Positions 6,798 through 16,186 of a stretch of DNA of 64,000 bases are shown here, one piece after another. Numbering within the stretch: the stretch's first letter is position 1; every line of letters starts with the position of its first letter. The notes under the pieces were generated by a model. That model did no database searches, had not been told where the DNA came from, and saw only the letters and a program-made list of their open reading frames with translations. The translations under genes and the position numbers were made by a program. Source of the stretch: Terriglobia bacterium (lineage in GTDB: Bacteria; Acidobacteriota; Terriglobia; Terriglobales; Acidobacteriaceae); contig JAIQEU010000016.1 in assembly GCA_020073665.1 (NCBI GenBank), forward strand, positions 62,001 through 126,000. The letters are read 5' to 3'.

Positions 6798-7037
6798 TTA
6801 CCTCCGGGTTTGCGCCTTCTCGGTCATGGGCTCGAACGATTCTGCCTGGAGTTTCCCGTTCTGCTTCAGCAGGATCTCCACTTTGCCTTCCGCTTCATCC
6901 AGTTCTTTGCGGCAGGCGGCGGAGAGCTGCATCCCTTCCTCAAACAGCGTCAGCGAGCTTTCCAGAGGAACCTCACCCTTTTCCAGCTCTTGCACAATCT
7001 TCTCCAGACGCTGGAGGCACTCTTCGAATTTCGCCAA
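6798..7037 (-). CDS. xseB: Exodeoxyribonuclease VII small subunit
   Basis: 79-residue helical protein with the family opening FEECLQRLEKIVQELEKGEV, followed by PLESSLTLFEEGMQL, diagnostic of XseB. It pairs with XseA to degrade single-stranded DNA to oligonucleotides. The large-subunit gene xseA is not in the window. Length matches the family (about 70-80 residues). Confidence 0.93.
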   Translation of the reverse strand: MAKFEECLQRLEKIVQELEKGEVPLESSLTLFEEGMQLSAACRKELDEAEGKVEILLKQNGKLQAESFEPMTEKAQTRR

Positions 7038-7179
7038 CGGGGTTAACTCCTACTCTTATTGTAATGCGCCTTTTTCGCTGACATGTCCAGTGAAAACTTG
7101 ATGAATTTCCTCTTATATAAGTGACGAGGAGCCGTTTCAAAAGAAATGCCCACCCGTCGGCAGGAATCGATGCGAATGT

Positions 7180-9045
7180 TTACAACGAAGCCGCAGAACG
7201 GGAGGTCCCGAGAGCTTCCAAGACGTCGACCGCCGAGGCGTAGCGGCCCAGGGGGGCGCTGATCTGGGCACCTTGCACCATGCCGCGCACCGCCATCAGC
7301 ATCTCGCGGGCGATGGCGACGCCTTCTTCGCGGGCGGCTTCGGGTGACTTGACGCTGGCCATGCGCTCCAGGATGGAATCGGGAACGGAGACGCGCAACT
7401 CGTTCTTCATGAACTCCGCGTTGCGCACACTCACCAGCGGCCAGATCCCGGCCACTACTGGAATGCGGCAGTGCTCGATGCGGCGTAGAAAAGTCTCCAG
7501 CAACCCCAGGTCAAACACCGGCTGAGTGACTGCGTATTCCGCCCCCGCTTCAACCTTGTACTCGAAGCGGCGGATCTCCTCGTCCAGATTGGGCAGGCCG
7601 GGATTGGCGCCAACGCCCACCACAAACCCGGTACCGATGCCGATCGGGTTGCCGCCAATGTCCTGGCCGCGATTCAGATTGTGGACGATGTTGACCAGCC
7701 CGATCGAGTCCACATCAAACACCGCGGTGGCGTCGGGATAGTTCCCCATCTTGGGCGGATCGCCGGTTATGCAGATCAGGTTGCGGATGCCGGTGGCAGC
7801 CGCGCCCAGCAGGTCCGACTGGATGCACAGCACGTTGCGGTCGCGGCAGGTGTAATGCAGGATAGCCTCCATGCCGACTTCCTGCTGGATGAGCAGGGAC
7901 AGGGCCTGGTTGCTCATGCGCGCCGAAGCCCGTGGACTATCCGGAATGTTGACCGCGTCGACTCCCACCGACTTAAGGAAGCGTGCGCCTTCGACCTCTT
8001 TGCGGATGTCGGTGCCCTTGGGCGGAACAATCTCCACCATGGTCAGAAACTCGCCCGCCGCCAGCTTGCGGCCCAGGCGGGAACGCTTTTCCATGGGAAC
8101 TGCGGGAACTGCGGCGGGCCCGGGCGCGCTGCCGGCAGACGCGACGGTGGCGGTCTTGAGACGGGCCTCACCCATACGCAACGCCGATTTCATTACCCGG
8201 ATGTGATCGGGCGTGCTTCCACAGCAGCCCCCCACCAGCTTGACGCCGGCGGCGACAAACTTGCGCGCATAGCTGGCCATGTATTCCGGCGAGCACAGGT
8301 AGATATTGCGGCCTTCGACCGAGCGCGGTACGCCGGCGTTGGGTTGCGCGGCCAGAGGCACAGAGGTGACAGCTCGCACCCGCTCAATGGCGTCCAGCAT
8401 CGCGACCGGGCCCACGCTGCAATTGCACCCGATTACTTCGGCGCCCCAATCGGTAAGACGGGGTGCGAAAGCTTCCGGGGTGGAACCGTCCAGGCAGTTG
8501 CCGTCTTCGTCAATGGTGACCTGGGCCACGACTGGAATCTTCGGATTCACCTCCCGAGCGGCAAGCAGGGCCTGGTGCAGCTCCTCCAGGTAGCCGAAGG
8601 TCTCGAGCATGATGACATCCACGCCGCCTTCCACCAGGGCCGCGATCTGGTCGCGAAATGCGGCGCGAGCCTCGGTGAACGAGGTTTTGCCCAGGGGCTC
8701 AATGCGTATGCCCAACGGTCCAACCGATCCCGCTACCCAGCCATCGAACTTCTTGGCGGCTTCCCGAGCCAGACGGGCCCCGGCGAGGTTGATATCGTGC
8801 ACCCGGTCCACCAGGCTATGGCGTGCCAGCCGGAAGGCGTTACCGCCGAAGGTGTTGGTCTCAATGATTTCCGCACCCGCCTGGAGGTATTCCTGATGAA
8901 TTCCCTGAATCAGCTCGGGTTGCGAAAGATTGAGCTCGTCGTAACAGCGGTTGATGAAGATGCCTTTAGCGTACAAGAGCGTCCCCATCGCGCCGTCGCA
9001 AAGCACGGGGGAAGCTTTCAGTCGGGCAAGCAGGTCGGCAGCCAT
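7180..9045 (-). CDS. Bifunctional homocysteine S-methyltransferase / methylenetetrahydrofolate reductase
   Basis: Fusion enzyme (YitJ/MetH-N plus MetF layout) of 621 residues from the start at 9045. Residues 1 to about 290 form the homocysteine methyltransferase barrel, with zinc ligands at C207 (IGCNC) and C274/C275 (VGGCCGS). Residues from about 330 (GEFLTMVEIVPPKGTD) form the FAD-dependent methylene-THF reductase with NLICITGDPPKMG. The fusion would make methyl-THF and support methionine synthesis. The frame is open further upstream to 9114, but those residues do not look like the family N-terminus. I see no recognisable SAM or cobalamin riboswitch upstream. Confidence 0.9.
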   Translation of the reverse strand: MAADLLARLKASPVLCDGAMGTLLYAKGIFINRCYDELNLSQPELIQGIHQEYLQAGAEIIETNTFGGNAFRLARHSLVDRVHDINLAGARLAREAAKKFDGWVAGSVGPLGIRIEPLGKTSFTEARAAFRDQIAALVEGGVDVIMLETFGYLEELHQALLAAREVNPKIPVVAQVTIDEDGNCLDGSTPEAFAPRLTDWGAEVIGCNCSVGPVAMLDAIERVRAVTSVPLAAQPNAGVPRSVEGRNIYLCSPEYMASYARKFVAAGVKLVGGCCGSTPDHIRVMKSALRMGEARLKTATVASAGSAPGPAAVPAVPMEKRSRLGRKLAAGEFLTMVEIVPPKGTDIRKEVEGARFLKSVGVDAVNIPDSPRASARMSNQALSLLIQQEVGMEAILHYTCRDRNVLCIQSDLLGAAATGIRNLICITGDPPKMGNYPDATAVFDVDSIGLVNIVHNLNRGQDIGGNPIGIGTGFVVGVGANPGLPNLDEEIRRFEYKVEAGAEYAVTQPVFDLGLLETFLRRIEHCRIPVVAGIWPLVSVRNAEFMKNELRVSVPDSILERMASVKSPEAAREEGVAIAREMLMAVRGMVQGAQISAPLGRYASAVDVLEALGTSRSAASL

Positions 9046-9134
9046 TGGATTTGAGAATACAAGATGATTCGCGCTTTTGCATCCCCGGGCGGGGATTGGG
9101 GGCTGGAGTAACAAGTTGCCGCACAGGGCTCTGC

Positions 9135-9140
9135 TATAAT
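9135..9140 (+). promoter_or_regulatory. Candidate -10 element for the beta-propeller lipoprotein
   Basis: Perfect TATAAT 32 bases before the ATG at 9172. No convincing -35 at 16-18 bases. TTGCCG at 9116-9121 has only a 13-base spacer. Confidence 0.5.
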
Positions 9141-9171
9141 CCGTTTTTTCGCATCTAAATCTCTGTCCCTC

Positions 9172-10566
9172 ATGCGCTTGGAGTCCCAGCTTTTGAAAAG
9201 AACCCCGATTACCTTTGCTGTGCTTGTCGCCGCCAGCCTGGTTATGCTCTCGTGCGGAACCTCGACCCCAAACCCCAATCAGACCATTACCAGCGGCCTA
9301 ACCTTCCGGGCATTTGTGTCCAACCCGTTGGAGCCGGCGGCTGGGGGCGGAGGCACGCCCGTACTCAACATTGTTAACGCGGCCACCGATCAGTTGACCG
9401 GCTTCAGGATTAGTGTGGCCAGTCAGCTTGCGCAACCCGGCCTGATGGCACTTACGCCGGACAAGAAGTTCACCATCGTTTTCAGCGCCGCTAACAATGC
9501 CGTCTCGACTGTGGACAACACCAACGAGAGCTTGGCGGTCTCCGGCACCCAGACCCTGCCGGTGATCAACCTTCCCGGGTTCACCCAAAGCATGTTCGTG
9601 GGGCCGGACAACGCCACCGCATATGCGGCCGTGCCCACGGCTACGGTGCTGGGACAAACGCCCGGGGCAGTGATCCGGATGAACCTCGGGGTAGGGACGG
9701 TTTCAGGAATGGTGGCAGTGCCGGGGGTGCGTTACATTGTCGCGAGCCACACCGGCAGCCGTATTCTGGCGATGGATGGCAGCAGCAACATCCTCACATT
9801 GATTGCGCCCAGCTTGATTGGCACCAACGCTGATGCGCGTACCTTGATCTGTCCGGACGGCACGCCGGCGGCGCAATACGATGTCACTTTGTGCGCCTCC
9901 AATCCTCCGCTCCCGCGCTTCGATCATCCCGCATGGGCGGTATTCAGTGCCGATGACACGACCGCCTACATCTTTAATTCCGGGCCGGAACGCGGTGGGA
10001 CGACGGCGAGTATTACCGTTCTCGACCTCAACACCAATTCGGCCACGGTAACGATTCCGGTGGAAGGCGCCACTTTCGGCCTGCTTGTCGGCACCAACCT
10101 ATACGTGGCGGGGACGCCGCCAACGCCGCCTGGTATCAACAGCTGCGCTGGATCGACTACCTTGGCCACGACCTGCGGGCGACTCGACACGGTTGACCTC
10201 GGCACCATGACCGTGACCAGCTCGGCCATCATCACGGATGGCTACCACTCCCACATGGAATTGGGAGCCAATGGACGACTCTTTATCGGAGCGACCGGCT
10301 GTACCAACGTCAACGTGGCGCCCAGCGGCGGGAACGCGGGCGAAATCCGCGGCTGCCTCTCGATGCTTAACACCAGCAATTCAAATGTCGTGGTCGCCCC
10401 AGTGAACGGGGACGTCACCGGAATAGCGCCCATCACCAATCGCAATGTCGTCTATGTAGCCCAGGCAGGCGAGTTGGAAATCTTCGACACCACTACCGAC
10501 GCCCTGCAAAGCAAGCAGATCGACATTATCGGTCAGGCGATTGACGTGAAACTCGTCGATAAGTAG
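9172..10566 (+). CDS. Beta-propeller lipoprotein (YVTN/lactonase-like)
   Basis: Exported 464-residue lipoprotein. A hydrophobic segment ends in LVMLSCGTS, a lipobox with Cys as the acylated residue. The rest consists of beta-rich repeats with recurring (L/V)TPDKKFTIVFSAANN and VGPDNATAYAAV type blades, like the YVTN/lactonase-type propellers common in Acidobacteria. The substrate and any catalytic role are unknown, so it may be a binding or scaffold protein. Monocistronic, flanked by the divergent methionine-synthesis gene and the convergent acylase gene. Confidence 0.75.
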   Translation: MRLESQLLKRTPITFAVLVAASLVMLSCGTSTPNPNQTITSGLTFRAFVSNPLEPAAGGGGTPVLNIVNAATDQLTGFRISVASQLAQPGLMALTPDKKFTIVFSAANNAVSTVDNTNESLAVSGTQTLPVINLPGFTQSMFVGPDNATAYAAVPTATVLGQTPGAVIRMNLGVGTVSGMVAVPGVRYIVASHTGSRILAMDGSSNILTLIAPSLIGTNADARTLICPDGTPAAQYDVTLCASNPPLPRFDHPAWAVFSADDTTAYIFNSGPERGGTTASITVLDLNTNSATVTIPVEGATFGLLVGTNLYVAGTPPTPPGINSCAGSTTLATTCGRLDTVDLGTMTVTSSAIITDGYHSHMELGANGRLFIGATGCTNVNVAPSGGNAGEIRGCLSMLNTSNSNVVVAPVNGDVTGIAPITNRNVVYVAQAGELEIFDTTTDALQSKQIDIIGQAIDVKLVDK

Positions 10567-10652
10567 TAGCGAGTACTTAGTACCCGGTCCGAGCAACGCG
10601 AGCGTCTCGGGTTTTCTCGGTACTCGGTACTAGGTACTCGGCACTTTTCTCG
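10567..10652. repeat. GGTACTCG word repeat between convergent genes
   Basis: Words GAGTACTTAGTAC, TCGGTACTCGGTAC and TAGGTACTCGGCAC fill the space between the lipoprotein and acylase genes and run into the acylase C-terminus, whose stop lies inside the repeat. A CCGAG..CTCGG stem followed by GTTTTCT (about 10590-10617) could serve as a weak terminator for the lipoprotein gene. Confidence 0.55.
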
Positions 10653-13104
10653 GTTCCAGCAGCAGTTCATGCGCGCGTGCCTTGTCCACCGCGGGCTTGG
10701 AGAACGGCAAGGTGTAGGTAAATCCCTCGTACCAGGCTTTCCACTGGTCCATATAGTACGGGCTCAGGAAATTTCCTGACTGGCCAGTAACTAGGTTCAA
10801 GGTGGATTGGTCCAGGTTAGACAAGTCAACCGTCATGCGCTCCGAAGGGCCGTGGGTTCGAGTGACGGCTTTCACCGTGTATCCGCTGCCGGATTGCGGG
10901 TGCAGGCCGGGACCAGTCCAGGCCTTGAGAAAAGTAATTCTGCCCAGGATCGGATGCTGGATCTCGACTGGGTGGAACGGTCCCCATTTCCAGGAGTTCA
11001 GGTCGCGAGGTGCCTCCGCGTCGCCGACGGCCGCGCTGACCGCTGCTGCCAGCAGTTCGTCGTAGCCCGGATAGGCATCGGGCAGCCACCGTTTGGGCTG
11101 GTGCAAGAGGACATTCTCCAGCCACACCGACTGCATGCCCCAGTTATAGGTTTTCCAGCTCAGGGTGGCTTCAAGCTGGTGCCGGTCTTTCGGAGCCGGG
11201 CCGAGCTTGGGCTCCAGCAGCAGGCGCATCAACTCCACGCGCGCGCGATAGGCGATGGTGGGCGCGGCGGAATCCGCTGTCATGCGCCCGTCCCATCCTC
11301 GCATGATTTCTGCCGCCTCTTTGGCCCGGGCAGAGGCGTTCTTGGCATGATCCACGGCGTACACGAAGCGCTCGGCAAAGAAGCGATCCGGGTCGGAATA
11401 GATATCGGTTTCGAGCGCCAGCATGTCGGACGGAGAAAATTTCTTCCCCGATTCCAGCACCCGGTAGATGCGCGCCGCCCGCCAGGGCGCTTCCCACCCG
11501 GAGCTGATCGAATTCGGATAGTTGTCGGGCGAAATGCGGGCGTTGGCGGTGGCCGCGATTCCGGAGGGCGGATTGAAGACGCTGGGCAATTGTTCGAACG
11601 GAATGTATCCGGTCCACTCGTGGGCGTTGTCGCTGCCATCAACCGGCAGGCTGCCGTCCCCGGCGGCACGGATGGGAACCTTGCCGGTGGTCTGGTAGCC
11701 GATGTTGCCATCCACATCGGCATAGACCACGTTCTGGCCGGGGGCGTCCAGTTGGGAGAACGCGCCGCGGAATTCCTCCCAGTTCTGGGCGGAGTTAACT
11801 TCGAAGAACGGGTTTCGCACGCCCTCGTAAAGCGTCCAGCGCAGCGCCAGCTTGCGGGTCTCGCCGGGAACCAGTTCGCTGATGATCGGCCCATGGCGAG
11901 TGAGGACCACGTCCACCACCACGTCGGGCTTATTCTTCACGTGGATCACTTCTCGGCGATGCTCCGGCTGCTTCCAGCCGTCCGGGGTTTGATATTGGCC
12001 GTCGGCGTTGAAGTGCTCGATGTAGACGTCTTCCACGGTCGGGCCAACATTGGTGAAACCCCAGGCGATGCGCTGGTTGTGACCTACGGTGACGTAGGGT
12101 ATGCCGGGAAGAGTGACCCCGGCGACGTCGAAGCTGCCGCAGCGCAGGTGGGCTTCGTACCACAAGTTGGGCATCTGATGGCCCAGGTGCATGTCGTTCG
12201 ACAGCAGCGGCTTGCCGGAAACCGTGTGGGCTCCCGAGACCACCCAGTTGTTGGAGCCAACGACCCAATGTGATTCAGCGACAGCGGGCAGCGGCTGCGG
12301 AAAAACAGGTCGGTGGAGGCCAGTGACTGAGCTGTCTTCGCCAGTGTCGGAGTCGTCGTCCGGAGAAACAGAATTCTCGTCGAACTTGGGCCGCGAGACC
12401 GTCGGCGGACGGTCATGCCAGGAAGAATTCACAAACAGGTCGGTGGTCAGTTCCGGGCCGAGCTTCGCCAGTATTTTTTCGCGCGCCAGCGCATCGGCGT
12501 AGGGACCGTGGTTCAGTTCCTGCACCATCTCGGCGGCAATCAGAGTGGAGTCTTCCGGCTTCCAGGGCTGCGGCGAGTAGCGCAGGATCTGAAACTCCAG
12601 CGGCAGGCGGTCGCGATGCGATTCAATGTAGGCATTGACCCCGCGCGCATAGTCAGCAAAGTGCGCGCGATTCTGGTCGGAGGCCGCTGCCACCGCCAGA
12701 CGTGCCGCGACGCGCAGGCCCAGAATGCGCTGCTCCCGGTCGTGCTCGACAAAATCATCACCCAAAAGTTCGGCCAACTCGCCGGCGGCGGCCCGGCGCA
12801 TGATGTCCATTTGCCACAGCCGGTCTTGTGCGGTCACGTAGCCTTGCGCGAAGAAGAGATCGTCCAAGGTATTCGCATCGATGGTGGGAACGCCATGCGC
12901 GTCCCGGGCGACCGTGACTTTCGCCGACAAGCCGGGAACCTGCACCGTGCCGTCCAGTTGGGGCAGGGCGGAGTGCGCCAGGTGGTAAAAGACGCCGGAA
13001 GCCGCGAGTCCGGCGAGCACAACCGCTAACAGCAGGGACCCGGCGACCCGACCCCAGCGAAAACCCTGGCGCGAGGAAGAAACCGTAAGAGTGGTAGTGG
13101 CCAT
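10630..13104 (-). CDS. Penicillin acylase family (Ntn-hydrolase) protein
   Basis: 824-residue S45 amidohydrolase precursor with an N-terminal membrane anchor or signal (residues about 20-42). The alpha region carries RDAHGVPTIDA and GYVTAQDRLWQMD. The autoprocessing and nucleophile Ser is expected at residue 284 in VGSNNWVVSG, followed by SGKPLLSNDMHL. This family cleaves amide bonds of penicillins, acyl-homoserine lactones or other N-acyl compounds. The real substrate is unknown. An acidic linker (about residues 243-258) precedes the processing site. The last residues, KVPST, come from the adjoining word repeat. Confidence 0.9.
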   Translation of the reverse strand: MATTTLTVSSSRQGFRWGRVAGSLLLAVVLAGLAASGVFYHLAHSALPQLDGTVQVPGLSAKVTVARDAHGVPTIDANTLDDLFFAQGYVTAQDRLWQMDIMRRAAAGELAELLGDDFVEHDREQRILGLRVAARLAVAAASDQNRAHFADYARGVNAYIESHRDRLPLEFQILRYSPQPWKPEDSTLIAAEMVQELNHGPYADALAREKILAKLGPELTTDLFVNSSWHDRPPTVSRPKFDENSVSPDDDSDTGEDSSVTGLHRPVFPQPLPAVAESHWVVGSNNWVVSGAHTVSGKPLLSNDMHLGHQMPNLWYEAHLRCGSFDVAGVTLPGIPYVTVGHNQRIAWGFTNVGPTVEDVYIEHFNADGQYQTPDGWKQPEHRREVIHVKNKPDVVVDVVLTRHGPIISELVPGETRKLALRWTLYEGVRNPFFEVNSAQNWEEFRGAFSQLDAPGQNVVYADVDGNIGYQTTGKVPIRAAGDGSLPVDGSDNAHEWTGYIPFEQLPSVFNPPSGIAATANARISPDNYPNSISSGWEAPWRAARIYRVLESGKKFSPSDMLALETDIYSDPDRFFAERFVYAVDHAKNASARAKEAAEIMRGWDGRMTADSAAPTIAYRARVELMRLLLEPKLGPAPKDRHQLEATLSWKTYNWGMQSVWLENVLLHQPKRWLPDAYPGYDELLAAAVSAAVGDAEAPRDLNSWKWGPFHPVEIQHPILGRITFLKAWTGPGLHPQSGSGYTVKAVTRTHGPSERMTVDLSNLDQSTLNLVTGQSGNFLSPYYMDQWKAWYEGFTYTLPFSKPAVDKARAHELLLEPRKVPST

Positions 13105-13233
13105 GGCGAAGTTTGATTCTAGGGGGTCATGGGGCAGGATGACAAACAGCTCAATTCGCGGCCGGGAGGGTTGGCGGTCCGCTCAAAGGCCAGTATTATT
13201 CTGATATCCCTGCCAACGTGGGATAGATAGATC

Positions 13234-13734
13234 ATGTTGCAGAAACGCATTGACGATCAACCCAGCATCTCGCGCAGCATGATGCGGGAAGCGGAAGAAA
13301 TCCTGCACCGCCACCTGAAGCGGGTCGGGCTGAAGCAGACGGCGCAGCGGGACACCATTCTGCGTACCTTCCTGGAAACCCGCGAGCACCTCTCCACCGA
13401 CGAATTGCACCGCCTGGTCAAGAAAAAAGACGCGCGCATCGGAATCACCACCGTGTATCGCACCCTCAAACTGCTGGCCGAGTGTGGGCTGGCCAGTGAG
13501 GTGGCCTTTCACGACGGCATTGCCCGCTACGAGCACCAGTACAACCGCCGCAGCCACCATCACATGGTCTGCACCGAATGCGGCAGTTCGGTGGAATTTT
13601 TCTCGCCCGAAGTGGAGCGACTGGAGCAGGAGATCGGCCGCAAACATCACTACCTGACTACTCGCCACACTTTTCAGGTCTACGGGGTGTGCGAGGATTG
13701 CCGCAAGAAGAATGGGTCAAGGCGGGTGGTGTAG
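13234..13734 (+). CDS. fur: Fur-family transcriptional regulator
   Basis: 166-residue ferric-uptake/peroxide/zinc regulator. The winged helix contains RVGLKQTAQRDTILRTFL and the recognition helix region GITTVYRTLKLL. The structural zinc site is formed by C113/C116 (CTEC) and C153/C156 (CEDC), and HHH at 108-110 contributes to metal binding. Fur, PerR and Zur cannot be separated reliably by eye. No Fur box search was possible. Divergent from the acylase gene, sharing a 130-base gap. Confidence 0.9.
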   Translation: MLQKRIDDQPSISRSMMREAEEILHRHLKRVGLKQTAQRDTILRTFLETREHLSTDELHRLVKKKDARIGITTVYRTLKLLAECGLASEVAFHDGIARYEHQYNRRSHHHMVCTECGSSVEFFSPEVERLEQEIGRKHHYLTTRHTFQVYGVCEDCRKKNGSRRVV

Positions 13735-13894
13735 GGAAGCAGTTCTCACCCGCTCGGGTTATTCGATGGGGGCTGTGCGAAAATATGGCCTGCGAAAGGG
13801 GCTTGTTCTGACCTGTATCCGCCTGTGGCGATGCCGCCGCAGCGTTCCTTGGGGCATGAAATGATCCCGTTCCCTGAGTGATGTAAGGAGATTC

Positions 13895-14359
13895 ATGCTT
13901 CTGACCTGCTCCCACTGCGGGGCACAAATGCCGGAGATCAGTGCTTTCTGCCCGGGTTGCGGGATGGGCGTTGCGACCGCCGCGGCCGCTACTGTGGTTG
14001 CAAGTGCTGGAGTACGCGACCGCATCTTCGGCGCCTTCGCCTATTTCACATTCGTTCCCGCGGTCGTTTTTCTGCGCCTTGACCGTTACAAGCGAAACCG
14101 CTTTGTGCGCTTCCACTCGTGGCAGTCGATCTTCCTGACGCTGGCCGCCGCGGTGATCGGTGTGAGCTTCTGGCTGCTGTTATCGGTTCTGGCGTGGTTG
14201 CCGCGGGTCGGCCCCTTGCTGTCTCTGCTGGGCGCAACGCTGGCGTTGCTGGCTGGCATGATTTTGTGGGTGGTGATGATGGTGAAAGCGCTTCAAGGCG
14301 AGGCCTTCCAGTTGCCCCTGCTTGGCCGGCTAGCCGAAAAGCAGGTCACTCCGCTTTAG
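13895..14359 (+). CDS. Zinc-ribbon membrane protein, DUF4870-like (copy 1)
   Basis: 154 residues. The N-terminal zinc ribbon CSHCG..CPGCG is followed by three to four hydrophobic segments with the family hallmark RNRFVRFHSWQSIF between the first two. Ends LPLLGRLAEKQ. Function is unknown in the family. A paralogue lies 158 bases downstream with the same layout, so the pair arose by tandem duplication. Confidence 0.75.
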   Translation: MLLTCSHCGAQMPEISAFCPGCGMGVATAAAATVVASAGVRDRIFGAFAYFTFVPAVVFLRLDRYKRNRFVRFHSWQSIFLTLAAAVIGVSFWLLLSVLAWLPRVGPLLSLLGATLALLAGMILWVVMMVKALQGEAFQLPLLGRLAEKQVTPL

Positions 14360-14517
14360 CTCCCGTCGGGAAGCCCATCAGAAGATGCACTTGGCGCGGA
14401 TTCCGTTTGCTTTGGGCCGCCGATTCTGTTACTTTCCGCGCGACGTACCTGACAAGCTGTTGGGGCGCATCGGTTTCCCGAACAGGCGCCTTAAACCTTT
14501 AGGTTTGGGGGGAGAAC

Positions 14518-14955
14518 ATGGCTTTTTGCAGCGTGTGTGGAACGCAGATACCCGATGGCACGACAACGTGTGCGGCGCACAGCGCATCGTCGGCGGGCGC
14601 CGCCCAAGGCTCGACTGGGGGCATGGCCGACAACGTGGCCGGGATGCTTGCCTACATCACTATCGTTCCTGCCATCATCTTCCTGGTGATGGAGCCCTAC
14701 AACAAAAGCAAGTTCATCCGGTTCCATGCATTTCAATGCATCTTCCTTTGCGTGGCCTGGATCGCGCTTTGGATCGCACTCTCCATGGTCGGCATGATTC
14801 CGGTGCTGGGTTGGATGACGTTGCTGATCTGGCCGCTAATCGGTCTGGGAGGCCTGGTGATCTGGATTATTCTCCTGCTCAAAGCCAATAAAGGGGAGAT
14901 GTTCAAGCTTCCGGTGATTGGGGACTTGGCTGAGAAACAGGCGAACGCCGTCTGA
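14518..14955 (+). CDS. Zinc-ribbon membrane protein, DUF4870-like (copy 2)
   Basis: 145 residues, paralogous to the upstream gene: KSKFIRFHAFQCIF, three transmembrane segments, and an almost identical tail LPVIGDLAEKQ. The ribbon is altered: CSVCG is kept, but the second pair reads CAAH, so the fourth ligand would be His or zinc binding is weakened. The RBS GGGGGAGA precedes the ATG. Role unknown. Confidence 0.75.
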   Translation: MAFCSVCGTQIPDGTTTCAAHSASSAGAAQGSTGGMADNVAGMLAYITIVPAIIFLVMEPYNKSKFIRFHAFQCIFLCVAWIALWIALSMVGMIPVLGWMTLLIWPLIGLGGLVIWIILLLKANKGEMFKLPVIGDLAEKQANAV

Positions 14956-15151
14956 TTTTGCTGACCGAGTGGTTTTGGGCGGCCGCTCTGCCATCCGATT
15001 GAAACTATGCCGGTGCTTCGCTTTGCCTGGCGCGAGGCGGACACCGGCTTTCTCCGCTTGACAGAAGCACTCCGCTACGGCAATCCTAGTTGCTTTTGAT
15101 TTGTGTGGCGACGCTTGTCTCATTACCCAGGTGGATCGCCAGGGGTGAGGG

Positions 15152-16117
15152 TTGAAGGTTCGGGTTTTTTATCACGACAAGTGTTTTGATGGGGCTTCGT
15201 CAGCCGCGCTTTTCTCCCGCTTCTACCGGGAACGCATCCGCAGTGACGTCGACTTCGTGTTCTCGGGCCTGCTGCACCGGGCCGGCGCCCTGTTCAATGA
15301 GGGTCATTTCGATGGCGACGAGAATGCCATTGTTGACTTCAAGTATTCCAGCTCGCCCAAGATCACCTGGTGGTTCGATCATCATGAGAGCGCGTTCCTG
15401 ACTCCGGCTGATGCCGCCCACTTCGAGCAGGACCAGAGCAATCGCAAGTTCTACGATCCGGATTTCAAATCGTGCACCAGTTTCATCGCCACCGTGGCCG
15501 AAGACCGCTTCGGCTTCGACCCCGTACCCGTAGCCGATCTCGTCCACTGGACCGATATTATTGACGGCGCCCTATACCCGGACGCGCGCACCGCAGTCGA
15601 AATGCGCGCGCCCGCCATGAAACTGACCATGGTGATCGAGTCGACCCAGGATGCCAACTTCGTTCCCCGCCTGATTCCCATGCTGGCCAGCAAGCCTCTG
15701 GCGGAGATTCTCGCCGAGCCCTTCGTGGCCTCTCTGCTGCCGCCGCTGCTGGAACGTCACGAGCGTTCCATCACCGTACTGCGGGAACGCATCGAGTCGA
15801 AAGAGGGCACGATTTTCTTCGACATCACCGACCATGACCTCGAGGGTTACAACAAGTTCGTTCCTTACTTTGTGCATCCCGAGTGCACCTACAGCGTGGG
15901 CTTGAGCAAGAGCAGCTTCCGGGTGAAAGTTTCTGTGGGATCGAATCCGTGGGCGGAAGTAGAACCACAAGTGAACCTGGCCAAGATTTGTGAGCGCTAC
16001 GGCGGCGGTGGGCACGCGCGCGTCGGCGCCATCTCGTTCGACGTGAACCAGCACGAAGCCGCCCGCAAGGCCGCCAGCGAGATTGTGGAAGAGCTTCGCG
16101 CCAGCATGCGCGGGTAG
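15152..16117 (+). CDS. DHH-family phosphoesterase
   Basis: 321-residue DHH/DHHA1 protein. Mn-binding residues are visible as H8-D9 and D13 (YHDKCFDG), D62 and the signature D76-H77-H78 (FDHHES). The C-terminal GGGGHARVGA is the DHHA1 substrate loop. Such proteins cleave nano-RNA, cyclic dinucleotides or pAp. Which one applies here is unknown. The TTG start at 15152 is supported by GGGGTGAGGG just upstream. Confidence 0.85.
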   Translation: MKVRVFYHDKCFDGASSAALFSRFYRERIRSDVDFVFSGLLHRAGALFNEGHFDGDENAIVDFKYSSSPKITWWFDHHESAFLTPADAAHFEQDQSNRKFYDPDFKSCTSFIATVAEDRFGFDPVPVADLVHWTDIIDGALYPDARTAVEMRAPAMKLTMVIESTQDANFVPRLIPMLASKPLAEILAEPFVASLLPPLLERHERSITVLRERIESKEGTIFFDITDHDLEGYNKFVPYFVHPECTYSVGLSKSSFRVKVSVGSNPWAEVEPQVNLAKICERYGGGGHARVGAISFDVNQHEAARKAASEIVEELRASMRG

Positions 16118-16186
16118 GAAAAGCTTCTCAACCCAGAGGACGCAGAGGCCTTCTCTCAGATCATGCAGTTGCGGTAATCAATCCAG

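Noticed and set aside
9046-9134. SAM or cobalamin riboswitch before the methionine-synthesis fusion gene
   Set aside because: The gap is only about 90-125 bases and contains none of the conserved core words.
10807-12273. Long open frame on the plus strand opposite the acylase gene
   Set aside because: It is a high-GC shadow of the real gene. The opposite strand encodes a full penicillin acylase family protein. The same applies to the long plus-strand frame at 7681-9054.
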